From Candidatus Woesearchaeota archaeon (GTDB lineage Archaea > Nanobdellota > Nanobdellia > Woesearchaeales > UBA10216), in the NCBI GenBank assembly GCA_002688315.1, contig NZCN01000002.1, forward strand, positions 102,979 through 155,573: DNA of 52,595 bases. The letters run 5' to 3'. Below are positions 23,911-30,821 of the stretch, in pieces. Positions within the stretch are counted from its first letter, which is position 1, and every line of letters begins with the position of its first letter. The position numbers and the translations under genes are program-made. The notes below the pieces were generated by a model. The model was not told the origin of the DNA and made no database searches. It saw only the letters and a program-made list of their open reading frames with translations.

Positions 23911-25073
23911 GCTAGCATAGACAGTTTTAAGTCTGATTCGAGTTCGAGAACTTCGTATTCGAGTTTTTTGTTTTCTTTTGTTGATGTGCCTATTACTTCC
24001 AGGCCTGTTTTTATTTCTTCCACAAGGTGTTTTGCTTCTTCTTTCTGGTTTTGCTCGATTGCTTTGCGTGTTTGCTCAATTAAGCCTTCAATTTTTTCTT
24101 TTGTGTATTCTGTATCAAGTTCAAGCTCAGGCATTCCAGCTTCTTCATTATATGCGCCTTCGTTGTATGTAACTGTTTCTTCAATTTTTCCGTGTTGCTC
24201 CAGCAATTTCTCGAATTTCTCTTTTTCAATAGTTCCTTTTTCTTTTATAAGCTTGTACCGCTTGTTTGTAAGCTCTATTCTTTTTTTGTTTATGTGTTCT
24301 TCTTCCAATTCAAGCAATTGTTCTTTTTCTGCAATTTGTTCCTCTCTTTCTTCAAGTGTTTCCGGCTTTTTTATAATTTGTTTATGAGTGATTTTTTTTA
24401 TTGCTTGCTGTATTTCCATACTTTTTTCATTTTGCAAATTCTCATGCTTTTCTTCATGAATTTTCGGGATTGCTTTTTTTATTTTTGTTTCTTGCTTTAC
24501 ACTCTTTTTCTCTTTACGCTTCTCATGTTTTTTGTGATTGTCTAGTATCTTGAGAGTATCTCGCTTGCTTTTTGCAATTGCAAGTTCTGATGCTAGCTGA
24601 ACATCGCCAATTATATCGCGAATCCACTCAACTATGTCGTTTTTTTCTTTGTGCTGTTGAAATACTCGGCTTTTCATTGTTTTGAAAGCTTTAGTAAGTT
24701 CTTCAACGCTTTTTACAACTCTTCCGTCGTTCAGCCATAGCGCAAGTTCAGGCTCTATCTTTTTTGTATGGCCTGAGCCAGTATCTTCAAGAATATAGAT
24801 TTCTTCTTCTTTGAAAGGCGTGATTGGCTCTTCAATTGTTTCTGCTTTTACTTCTTTCTTTAGCTCTTTTTTAGCTTCTTTTTTTCCAAACTTGAAAAAT
24901 CTCTTAATCCCTTTACTTTTAGGTTTTTGTTCAACTTCCATTAATTCGCTTTCTTTGAATTCAGGCAGTTCAGGAAGCTCTTCAAGAGGGTCTGGGAGCA
25001 TGATTGTTTTGTTCTCTCTTAATTTGCGCCTTTTCGTGCTCGTACTAGAAGCAAGTGTTTTTTTCTTATCCAT
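23907..25073 (-). CDS. DUF5752-like domain protein with long charged coiled coil
   Basis: The product is 388 aa, very rich in Lys and Glu. Residues 1-100 are basic, then acidic and probably disordered. Residues about 113-175 match the DUF5752 pattern: LNDGRVVKSVEEL, then FQQHKEKNDIVEWIRDIIGD and LASEL. From about 175 to 345 there is a long heptad-like coiled coil and a helical C-terminus with two further predicted helices. There is no signal peptide or membrane segment. The function of DUF5752 is unknown; a structural or scaffolding role in the cytosol is possible. It converges with RtcA at a shared TTAA. Confidence 0.78.
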   Translation of the reverse strand: MDKKKTLASSTSTKRRKLRENKTIMLPDPLEELPELPEFKESELMEVEQKPKSKGIKRFFKFGKKEAKKELKKEVKAETIEEPITPFKEEEIYILEDTGSGHTKKIEPELALWLNDGRVVKSVEELTKAFKTMKSRVFQQHKEKNDIVEWIRDIIGDVQLASELAIAKSKRDTLKILDNHKKHEKRKEKKSVKQETKIKKAIPKIHEEKHENLQNEKSMEIQQAIKKITHKQIIKKPETLEEREEQIAEKEQLLELEEEHINKKRIELTNKRYKLIKEKGTIEKEKFEKLLEQHGKIEETVTYNEGAYNEEAGMPELELDTEYTKEKIEGLIEQTRKAIEQNQKEEAKHLVEEIKTGLEVIGTSTKENKKLEYEVLELESDLKLSMLA

Positions 25074-25207
25074 AATTTATTCCCCTTTTTTCAACTTCTT
25101 ATGCTGTATTACTAGTATTTAAAGTTTATTAGATTGTTACGCATTGCTGATATCAATAATAATTTAAATAATAAAAGTTAATGGTAGTAAAAAACTTGTT
25201 TTTAACC

Positions 25208-25606
25208 ATGAAATGGAAGAAAGAAATTGCTAGGGACATATTAGCTCTTGGCGGGCTGCCTTTCTACTTTATTGTGCTTATTAGGGCAATTATTGGCGAC
25301 TATAACCTTTTTGTTTACCAATTATTGATGGCTATTGCAGTGCTTTATATTCTGTACTTCTTTGTTAAGCAAGCAAATCTTCATATTGCTCGCGGCTTCA
25401 TAGTGTCTGCCTTCACCAGCTTATTCTATAAAGAAATTATATTTACAGTATTTGCGTTCTTTTTGTGGCTTGCTGCTCTGGCATCGCTTTTTTACCTGAA
25501 AACTAAACCTGCTAATATTGTTAAGGGAATCATAATTGGAATTATCAGCGCTGTTGTTGCTTATTATTCTTTAACTAACTTCTTAAATTCTCCAATAACT
25601 TTTTAA
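25208..25606 (+). CDS. Small polytopic membrane protein, unknown
   Basis: The product is 132 aa from ATG 25208. An ATG at 25181 is in frame, but a TATA box atttaaata (25162-25170) puts transcription start near 25192, so the shorter form is preferred. It has four to five hydrophobic helices (about 10-28, 33-52, 62-100 as two, 105-125) with a basic N-terminus. No motif is recognised. It is followed after 23 bases by the zinc-ribbon/aEF-1beta pair and may share a transcript with them. Confidence 0.75.
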   Translation: MKWKKEIARDILALGGLPFYFIVLIRAIIGDYNLFVYQLLMAIAVLYILYFFVKQANLHIARGFIVSAFTSLFYKEIIFTVFAFFLWLAALASLFYLKTKPANIVKGIIIGIISAVVAYYSLTNFLNSPITF

Positions 25607-25629
25607 ATACCTTTTAAACACGTTTCTTC

Positions 25630-25797
25630 ATGGCTGAACAAGTATGCATTAGTTGTAAGAGAAACGTTTCAAACAAGAGCGTAGCTCGTTTTCCATGCCC
25701 TAGCTGTGGTAAAACTGAGATTGTTAGGTGTGGTGACTGCAGGGCAAACGCGATTGCTTACGAGTGCAAAGACTGCAAGTTCAGAGGTCCTAATTGA
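25630..25797 (+). CDS. Small zinc-ribbon protein, HVO_2753-like
   Basis: The product is 55 aa. Four CxxC knuckles are visible: CISC (6-9), CPSC (23-26), CGDC (34-37) and CKDC (46-49), giving two zinc sites. Pattern and position next to aEF-1beta match the conserved archaeal zinc-finger protein that usually accompanies the aEF-1beta gene, often described as a nucleic-acid-binding Zn ribbon. It starts at ATG 25630 with no strong Shine-Dalgarno site, and the next gene follows after six bases. Confidence 0.9.
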   Translation: MAEQVCISCKRNVSNKSVARFPCPSCGKTEIVRCGDCRANAIAYECKDCKFRGPN

Positions 25798-25803
25798 TGC
25801 AAA

Positions 25804-26079
25804 ATGGCCACTGTTGTTGTTACACTTAAAATAATGCCTGAATCTGTTGATACTAATCTTGAAGAATTGTCTGCTTCTGCTACTGAAAAAATAAGCGCTT
25901 TTGGCGGTAATGTTGGAAAGACAGACACAGAACCTATTGCTTTTGGCCTCAAATCTTTGCTTTTAATGTTTTCAATGCCTGAAGAAAAAGGCAGTACAGA
26001 AGACCTTGAGAAGCAAATCTCTGAGCTTCCAGGTGTTAGAGGCGTTCAGGTTATTGATGTGAGAAGAACTGTTGGTTAA
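25804..26079 (+). CDS. Translation elongation factor aEF-1beta
   Basis: The product is 91 aa, the normal length for archaeal EF-1beta, the nucleotide exchange factor that regenerates GTP-bound aEF-1A. It has VVVTLKIMPES at the start, the central PIAFGLKSLLLMFSMPE strand, and the C-terminal VRGVQVIDVRRTVG that closes the alpha-beta sandwich. It is cotranscribed with the zinc-ribbon gene. Its TAA lies within a TTAA shared with the convergent membrane protein gene. Confidence 0.96.
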   Translation: MATVVVTLKIMPESVDTNLEELSASATEKISAFGGNVGKTDTEPIAFGLKSLLLMFSMPEEKGSTEDLEKQISELPGVRGVQVIDVRRTVG

Positions 26080-26873
26080 TGCGATAGTAAGTTATTAAGC
26101 ATTCTGAGTTCGTCCTGCGTTATTGTTTCATTAGTGTATTTTTCTGCTAGTTTCTGAGCTTCTATTAGCTCTGCGCGCTTTTTCAAGTTGTGGTATATTC
26201 TAAGCAAGTCATCATAATGTTTGAGTTTTGCGTCTTCTTCAAGCTCTAAAAATGCTTGTCTTGCAGCAGCATAAGTTTGATTGGCTTCTTCATACTGCTC
26301 CATGTTTATGAGTTTTTTTGTTTTGTTTATCATGCCTGCCATTTGATTTCTGTTAGAGAATTTTTCATATCCTATCCTTGCAGAAATTACTAAGACAACA
26401 ATTCCTATCAGCCAGAACAATATGTATGTTGCTGATGTTTGAAGTACATTTACTGCTCCGTCAACACCAGCCACTAAGCCAGTAATAGGCGAAAATCCGG
26501 TTTCTTTAGTTTCAGCAGAACCGCCTTTTGTTACTAAAACTTCATTTTTTTCCTCGCAGGAATGGCCAGTGCACGCTTTTATATTATACTCGTAAGATGT
26601 TCCAGGCTCCAGTCCTACTAGCTCTTTTCTGAATTTTGTTGCTTCTTGAAATGCAATGTTCTCATCATTTATGTTTAACACTGATATGGTTTCTATCTTT
26701 GTTGACCATGTTATTATTGCTCTTGTATCATATACTTCGATACGTTCAATTTCAAGGTTTATAGAATCATCAGAGAATGTTAAAAATCCTGTAAGAGTTC
26801 CGCTTGATATTAAGAATGTGATTAGAAAAACAGAAGTTATTGTTAATAAGATGATCCAATGACTTGATTTCAT
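26076..26873 (-). CDS. Two-pass membrane protein with an extracellular Fn3-like domain and helical cytoplasmic domain
   Basis: The product is 265 aa from ATG 26873, preceded by GAGGG; an upstream TTG is rejected. A membrane segment lies at 5-30. Residues about 40-117 look like a fibronectin III sandwich: IIEV/ITWSTK at the start and the LEPGTSYEYNIKACTG loop near the end, with a CTGHSC pair. A second helix (about 148-166) returns the chain to the cytosol. A long helical C-terminal domain with TPR-like spacing (EQYEEANQTYAAARQAFLELEE) follows. The layout suits an outside-in sensor or an envelope-to-cytosol linker. No known family is recognised beyond the Fn3 module. Confidence 0.8.
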   Translation of the reverse strand: MKSSHWIILLTITSVFLITFLISSGTLTGFLTFSDDSINLEIERIEVYDTRAIITWSTKIETISVLNINDENIAFQEATKFRKELVGLEPGTSYEYNIKACTGHSCEEKNEVLVTKGGSAETKETGFSPITGLVAGVDGAVNVLQTSATYILFWLIGIVVLVISARIGYEKFSNRNQMAGMINKTKKLINMEQYEEANQTYAAARQAFLELEEDAKLKHYDDLLRIYHNLKKRAELIEAQKLAEKYTNETITQDELRMLNNLLSH

Positions 26874-26957
26874 TTTATTCCCTCTTTTAACCAAACCCTG
26901 CTATCTATTTTTATAAATCTTTCTATTTATTGACAAAGCGCTTAAAAAACTAAAAAT

Positions 26958-26965
26958 TTATATAT
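26958..26965 (+). promoter_or_regulatory. TATA box of aIF5A
   Basis: ttatatat is centred 26 bases before ATG 26987, with an A-rich BRE-like taaaaa upstream. It is one of the clearest leaderless promoters in the window. Confidence 0.7.
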
Positions 26966-26986
26966 CCCTCAATAACAGAAATTTTT

Positions 26987-27388
26987 ATGACAACGAAAAG
27001 CGTTGGTGCAAACACTCTTAAGAGCGGTTCTTATCTTGTTATGGAAGGCGCTGCCTGCAAAGTGGGCAATATTCAAATTTCTAGGCCTGGAAAGCACGGC
27101 CATGCTAAAATGCGAATTGAAGGCGTTGGAATACTTGACGGAAAAAAGCGCATAATTGTTCTGCCTGGCCATGACCATGTGGAAGTTCCTGTAATCGAAA
27201 AAAAGACTGCTCAGGTTCTTTCAGTACAAGGCAATACTGCGAATGTAATGGATTCTGAAACTTACGAAACTTTTGACATCAAAATACCTGAAGAATTAAA
27301 GGCAGACTGCCAAGCTGGTGTTAACGTGCTTTACTGGCAGGTTCTCAACGACAAGATTATGAAGCAGGTTAAGAGTGGCGAGCAGTAA
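26987..27388 (+). CDS. Translation factor aIF5A
   Basis: The product is 133 aa. It has the SH3-like N-terminal domain with the exposed loop RPGKHGHAK, in which K36 is the hypusine or deoxyhypusine site, and an OB-fold C-terminal domain. The factor binds between ribosomal P and E sites and relieves stalling at prolines and other poor substrates. Modification needs deoxyhypusine synthase, which is not in this window. The gene has its own strong TATA box and is followed 32 bases later by L40e. Confidence 0.97.
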   Translation: MTTKSVGANTLKSGSYLVMEGAACKVGNIQISRPGKHGHAKMRIEGVGILDGKKRIIVLPGHDHVEVPVIEKKTAQVLSVQGNTANVMDSETYETFDIKIPEELKADCQAGVNVLYWQVLNDKIMKQVKSGEQ

Positions 27389-27420
27389 ACTATATAAACC
27401 TCTACCAAGCTCTAAATCTC

Positions 27421-27582
27421 ATGGTAAAATTCCCAGAGTCTGAATCGCGTTTTTTCAGGAATACGTTTGTTTGCCGTAAATGCAAGTCTAAAATCAGAGC
27501 TCCTAATCTCAAGGTTATTCAAGGCAAGGTAAAGTGCAGAAAGTGCAAAGGCCAGGCTTTAAGGCCTATAAGAAGGAAGTAA
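27421..27582 (+). CDS. rpl40e: Ribosomal protein L40e
   Basis: The product is 53 aa. It follows the archaeal L40e pattern: FPESESR at the start, then two CxxC pairs (C18/C21 and C39/C42) for one zinc, and the basic LRPIRRK tail. The loop between the cysteine pairs is longer than in many archaeal L40e, so the assignment rests on the flanks and spacing. It belongs to the large ribosomal subunit and lies downstream of aIF5A. Confidence 0.88.
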   Translation: MVKFPESESRFFRNTFVCRKCKSKIRAPNLKVIQGKVKCRKCKGQALRPIRRK

Positions 27583-27648
27583 TCTGGCTTCTGATTCCAT
27601 TCTTAATAACGATAGTAATTAATAGTAGTTGTTATTGAAAAGATTAAA

Positions 27649-28836
27649 ATGACTGATGCTTTTGTTGATTTTTTTCTTCGTAACAAATTTGTAATCCTTT
27701 TTTACTTAGCTGTTGTATTGTTTGTTTTTCTTAACAGAAAAAAGTTTAATTTCTATTTCAAGATAATTGCTTTGTACAGGACTAACTGGGGCATTAAATT
27801 AATGGACAAGCTTGCTGAAAAATATCGCGAGCCTATCAAGCTTTTTGGATACATTAGCATTGGCGTTGGCTTTATAGGAATGTTTTTCATTGTTTTTGTT
27901 CTGATTCAGAGCATTTACACTCTTTTCACAACTCCAAATGCGCCTCCTGCGCTTACTCCTATACTTCCCGGTGTTCATGTTCCTGGAGTTCCTGAGTCTT
28001 TGTTCATACCTTTGGTGAAGGGAATTATTGCTATTTTCATTGTTGCTGTAATCCATGAGTTTTCCCATGGTGTTGTTGCTAGGGCGCATAACTTAACGAT
28101 TAAAAGAACTGGCATTGCAATTATAGGGCCGTTTTTTGCTGCTTTTGTAGAGCCAGATGAAAAAGAGCTTAAGAAAAGAGATGACATTACAAATTATTCA
28201 ATGGTTGCAGCAGGTCCTGTTTCAAACATTGTAACTTTTTTTATCTTGTTCCTGCTTATTTCTTTTGCAGTATCTCCTGTTATTAACTCAATCTATTCTC
28301 CTTCAGGAATTTCATTTTCTTCAATAACTGATGACTCGCCTGCAGCTAATGCTGGTTTGCAGACAGATGTTACTTACACTATGATAAACAACCAAAGCGT
28401 TACATCTCTTGCGGATTTTTTGAGAGCGTTTGAAAACATAAAGCCGAATGATGTAATGTCCATAAGTAATTCTGAAAATACTTACTTTGTTGAAACAGGC
28501 ACTAATCCAGATGACAACACAAGAGCTTACCTTGGTGTAAATATTTATAACCGTTTAGCTGGAGATACTACAACATCTTTCAAAATCGTCTCATGGTTTA
28601 CTAGCTTGCTGTCTCTCATTGGCATCTTAAGTTTAGGTATTGGAATTGCAAACCTGCTTCCTATAGGGCCATTAGATGGCGGAAAAATGCTTCAGCAGGC
28701 TCTCCACAAAATAAGAGGAGAGAAAAAAGGCAATAAAACTTTAGTCCACCTAAGCTTGTTCTTCCTTCTTGTTATTCTTCTGCTTTTAACCCCTATCTTC
28801 AGGGAAACTGCTAAGTCTATTTTTGGGATTTCTTAA
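27649..28836 (+). CDS. Site-2-protease family (M50) membrane metalloprotease with PDZ domain
   Basis: The product is 395 aa. The zinc site HEFSH (H136, E137, H140) lies in a membrane helix, and the third ligand is D343 in NLLPIGPLDGGKML. Between them is a PDZ-like domain opening DDSPAANAGLQTD. There are about six membrane segments. S2P enzymes cut transmembrane segments of anchored substrates, often in signalling after a first cut outside. The window encodes several single-pass anchored proteins and a surface subtilase that could supply substrates or the first cut, but no link is shown. Confidence 0.94.
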   Translation: MTDAFVDFFLRNKFVILFYLAVVLFVFLNRKKFNFYFKIIALYRTNWGIKLMDKLAEKYREPIKLFGYISIGVGFIGMFFIVFVLIQSIYTLFTTPNAPPALTPILPGVHVPGVPESLFIPLVKGIIAIFIVAVIHEFSHGVVARAHNLTIKRTGIAIIGPFFAAFVEPDEKELKKRDDITNYSMVAAGPVSNIVTFFILFLLISFAVSPVINSIYSPSGISFSSITDDSPAANAGLQTDVTYTMINNQSVTSLADFLRAFENIKPNDVMSISNSENTYFVETGTNPDDNTRAYLGVNIYNRLAGDTTTSFKIVSWFTSLLSLIGILSLGIGIANLLPIGPLDGGKMLQQALHKIRGEKKGNKTLVHLSLFFLLVILLLLTPIFRETAKSIFGIS

Positions 28837-28860
28837 ATCTAATTTTTGAATATCCGAAAG

Positions 28861-28870
28861 ATTTATATAT
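28861..28870 (+). promoter_or_regulatory. TATA box and BRE of the Doc-RHH operon
   Basis: atttatatat, preceded by the BRE-like ccgaaag, is centred 30 bases before ATG 28896. The predicted transcription start falls inside the operator palindrome and gives a leaderless or nearly leaderless toxin mRNA. Confidence 0.7.
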
Positions 28871-28873
28871 TAG

Positions 28874-28895
28874 TTATACACACTAGTGTGTATAA
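28874..28895 (+). promoter_or_regulatory. Perfect 22-bp palindromic operator of the toxin-antitoxin operon
   Basis: The half-site TTATACACACT is followed without a gap by its exact reverse complement. The element ends on the base before the toxin ATG and covers the predicted transcription start. RHH antitoxins bind such palindromes to repress their own operons, so this is the expected autoregulatory site. Confidence 0.82.
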
Positions 28896-29246
28896 ATGTT
28901 AACAAAAAACGTTGTTAGGGATTTGAAAGAAATAAACAGAAATTTTGCTAATGGTGTGATAGTTAACAAAGGCAGTTTAGAGTTTGCTCTTAATGCTGCA
29001 AGCAAAAGCAATGATTGGCAAGAACAACTTGCTTATATTGTTAGAGCCCTTCTTTGCGACCACATTTTTGTTGATGGCAACAAGAGGGCAGCTGCTGCTT
29101 ACATAATGGCTATGCAAAAAAGACTGAAATACAGATACGATTCATTTAAGATTGACAAGCTGGTATTAGATATAGCCAGGAATAATATTGCTGATGTTAA
29201 AAAAATCAGGAGGAGGATTCAAAATGCAACACCCAAGCATATTTGA
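28896..29246 (+). CDS. Doc-type (Fic fold) toxin
   Basis: The product is 116 aa, close to phage P1 Doc (126 aa). The catalytic loop HIFVDGNKRAAA (H56, F58, D60, N62, K63, R64) matches Doc (HxFxDxNKR) rather than AMPylating Fic proteins (HPFxxGNGR). Doc phosphorylates EF-Tu and blocks translation; in an archaeon aEF-1A would be the analogous target. The helical flanks look intact. The gene stands first in the operon, and its last 23 bases overlap the antitoxin reading frame. Confidence 0.87.
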   Translation: MLTKNVVRDLKEINRNFANGVIVNKGSLEFALNAASKSNDWQEQLAYIVRALLCDHIFVDGNKRAAAAYIMAMQKRLKYRYDSFKIDKLVLDIARNNIADVKKIRRRIQNATPKHI

Positions 29247-29475
29247 TAAGGAAGTGCTAGAGCTTGCGAAGAAGCTGCCGAAGCAAACACCAGAGCCTTT
29301 CAAAGCTCTGGAAGAGTATGACCGCACGCACAAACTGCGTAGGTGGGATAACAAAGTCAGGGTTAACTTTACACTGGATCCTAAGACGTATAAAGAATTT
29401 AAGCGTTATTGTGAGAAAAAAGGCTATAAGATGAGCACGTTAGTTGAAAGACTTATTAAGAAAACTGTTAAATAG
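29224..29475 (+). CDS. Ribbon-helix-helix antitoxin partner of the Doc toxin
   Basis: The product is 83 aa from ATG 29224, ten bases after a strong AGGAGGAGG ribosome site inside the toxin gene. The first 40 residues are acidic and helical with FKALEEYDRTHK, likely the toxin-neutralising part. The C-terminal half, VRVNFTLDPKTYKEFKRYCEKKG, has the strand and two helices of an RHH DNA-binding fold. Placing the RHH domain at the C-terminus is less common for antitoxins. It should dimerise on the 28874-28895 palindrome and repress the operon together with the toxin. Confidence 0.82.
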   Translation: MQHPSIFDKEVLELAKKLPKQTPEPFKALEEYDRTHKLRRWDNKVRVNFTLDPKTYKEFKRYCEKKGYKMSTLVERLIKKTVK

Positions 29476-29496
29476 TGGCTTTCGATTCTTTTCCTT

Positions 29497-30189
29497 ATGA
29501 TTTCAGTAGTTTTAATTGAGCCTCACGTTTCTGGTAATATAGGCAGTGTTGCAAGAGCTATGAAGAACTTTGGCTTGAAGAATCTTATTTTGGTTAATCC
29601 TAAATGTGACCATTTGAGCGGGGAAGCCAAAGCAAGAGCAAAGCACGCCAGGCTAATCTTGAAAAATGCAGTTATAGTGAAGAAATTTAGTAATTTGAAG
29701 TTTGATACGCTTGTAGCAACAACTGCTTCTCTAGGCCGCGATTATAATGTTGCCAGGCTTCCATTAACTCCTGAACAGCTTGGTGAAAAATACATTGAGT
29801 TGAACAAAAGCAAAACAGCTTTGGTATTTGGCAGGGATACTACTGGCTTGACAAACTCTGAAATTCTGAAGTGTGACTTTGTTGTTTCTATCCCTGCTTC
29901 AACTAACTACAGTGTTCTCAACATTTCGCATGCTGCTTCAATAATATTTTACGAGTTGTCCAAGAAATCAAGAATAAATAAGATAGGAAATTTTACTGCT
30001 GCTACATCCAAAGAAAAAGATGTTATAATGAAGTTAATTGATAGTCTTCTCAGGCAGATGCCTTTTCATTTTGATACAAAGCGAGAAACTCAAAGAAGAA
30101 TCTGGCGCAGACTAATCGGAAAAGCAATGCTTTCCAGAAGGGAAGCGTTTGCTGTTATTGGCTTTCTGAAGAAAATAAAGTTAAGATGA
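29497..30189 (+). CDS. trmJ: tRNA 2'-O-methyltransferase TrmJ-like (SPOUT)
   Basis: The product is 230 aa. It starts ISVVLIEPHVSGNIGSVARAMKNFG, the TrmH/TrmJ substrate-binding block, and carries the knotted SAM site motifs LVFGRDTTGLTNSEI and SIPASTNYSVLNISHAA. A C-terminal helical extension of about 70 residues is typical for TrmJ, which methylates the 2'-OH of tRNA position 32. A tRNA-Trp gene is in the same window, but the enzyme is expected to act on many tRNAs. It overlaps the convergent regulator gene by nine bases. Confidence 0.9.
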   Translation: MISVVLIEPHVSGNIGSVARAMKNFGLKNLILVNPKCDHLSGEAKARAKHARLILKNAVIVKKFSNLKFDTLVATTASLGRDYNVARLPLTPEQLGEKYIELNKSKTALVFGRDTTGLTNSEILKCDFVVSIPASTNYSVLNISHAASIIFYELSKKSRINKIGNFTAATSKEKDVIMKLIDSLLRQMPFHFDTKRETQRRIWRRLIGKAMLSRREAFAVIGFLKKIKLR

Positions 30190-30498
30190 CTTTTTATCAA
30201 AGTACTCTTTAACAACTGGAAGTCCTGCTGGCTTTGCAGTTTCTCCTAGGGAATAATAAATGCGTTCAACTTCTCCTCCCCAGCTGTAATTGCCTTTTTC
30301 CTTCTTTATTTGCGCTACTTTAAGCTCTCGCGTATCAACGCCTTTTTTCAGGTTGTAATAGATTGCCCGCATAGTCACTTTTGGAAAGATTTCCTTGTAA
30401 ATAGCGTAGATATTGTAGCCGTGAGCCTGTTTAGCATAGTGCAATATCTCCACAATATTCTGCCTTATTTTGCTTCCTGCAGGTCTTCCTCTTGGCAT
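30181..30498 (-). CDS. Winged-helix DNA-binding regulator (archaeal PadR-like), unknown target
   Basis: The product is 105 aa from ATG 30498; a TTG three codons upstream is unlikely. It begins with an AT-hook-like PRGRPAGSK, then a winged-helix-like region: IRQNIVEILHYAKQAHGYNIYAIYKEIF and VTMRAIYYNLKKGV, reminiscent of PadR-type helix-turn-helix. The C-terminal part contains YSWGGEVERIYYSLG, possibly the wing. It is divergent from the DUF5679 gene across a 152-base AT-rich gap that contains several TATA-like sites, so it may regulate that gene and itself. Confidence 0.72.
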   Translation of the reverse strand: MPRGRPAGSKIRQNIVEILHYAKQAHGYNIYAIYKEIFPKVTMRAIYYNLKKGVDTRELKVAQIKKEKGNYSWGGEVERIYYSLGETAKPAGLPVVKEYFDKKSS

Positions 30499-30587
30499 GA
30501 ATATCAATCGAACTAGCTAATATAAATATTTTGCTATATTGAAAAGAATTGTTTTTATATATGAAAATAGAGATATTCAAGAAAACC

Positions 30588-30645
30588 TTTATATAGTACA
30601 CAACCTATTTTCCTATATAAATTATTAAAACACGCTTCGAGGTGG
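30588..30645 (+). promoter_or_regulatory. Promoter and ribosome site of the DUF5679 gene
   Basis: tttatatag (30588-30596) would start transcription near 30618, leaving a leader of about 33 bases that includes GAGGTGG (30639-30645), five bases before ATG 30651. A second TATA-like word at 30613-30622 would start too late to include the ribosome site. The rest of the gap (30499-30587) is AT-rich with a weak inverted pair GAATATC/GATATTC (30499 and 30572). Confidence 0.55.
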
Positions 30646-30650
30646 ATTAA

Positions 30651-30797
30651 ATGGTACAAGGAAGATGTATGAAATGTAAGAAACAAGTTGATATTAAGGA
30701 TGCAAAGGAAGTTATTATGAAGAACAAAATGAAGGCTATGAAAGGAACCTGCGGCAAATGCGGTACAAAAGTCTTCAGAATTGTTGGAAAGGCTTAA
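30651..30797 (+). CDS. DUF5679-like zinc-ribbon protein
   Basis: The product is 48 aa. It reads MVQGRCMKCKKQV at the start, then KMKAMKGTCGKCGTKVFRI, with CxxC at C6/C9 and C34/C37 as one zinc site. This matches the small DUF5679 family common in archaea; its role is unknown. A strong ribosome site precedes the ATG. The 3' end is built into a palindrome that probably acts as terminator. Confidence 0.85.
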   Translation: MVQGRCMKCKKQVDIKDAKEVIMKNKMKAMKGTCGKCGTKVFRIVGKA

Positions 30798-30819
30798 GCC
30801 TTTCTTCTTTTTCTTTTTG
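30787..30819 (+). terminator. Hairpin plus T-tract terminator overlapping the DUF5679 stop codon
   Basis: GAAAGGCTTAAGCCTTTC (30787-30804) is a perfect 18-base palindrome containing the last codons and the TAA. It can fold as a six-base-pair stem with six-base loop and is followed by TTCTTTTTCTTTTT. Hairpin-type terminators are less usual in archaea, but the T-rich tail alone fits archaeal termination. It also separates this gene from the convergent SIS gene. Confidence 0.6.
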
Positions 30820-30821
30820 AT

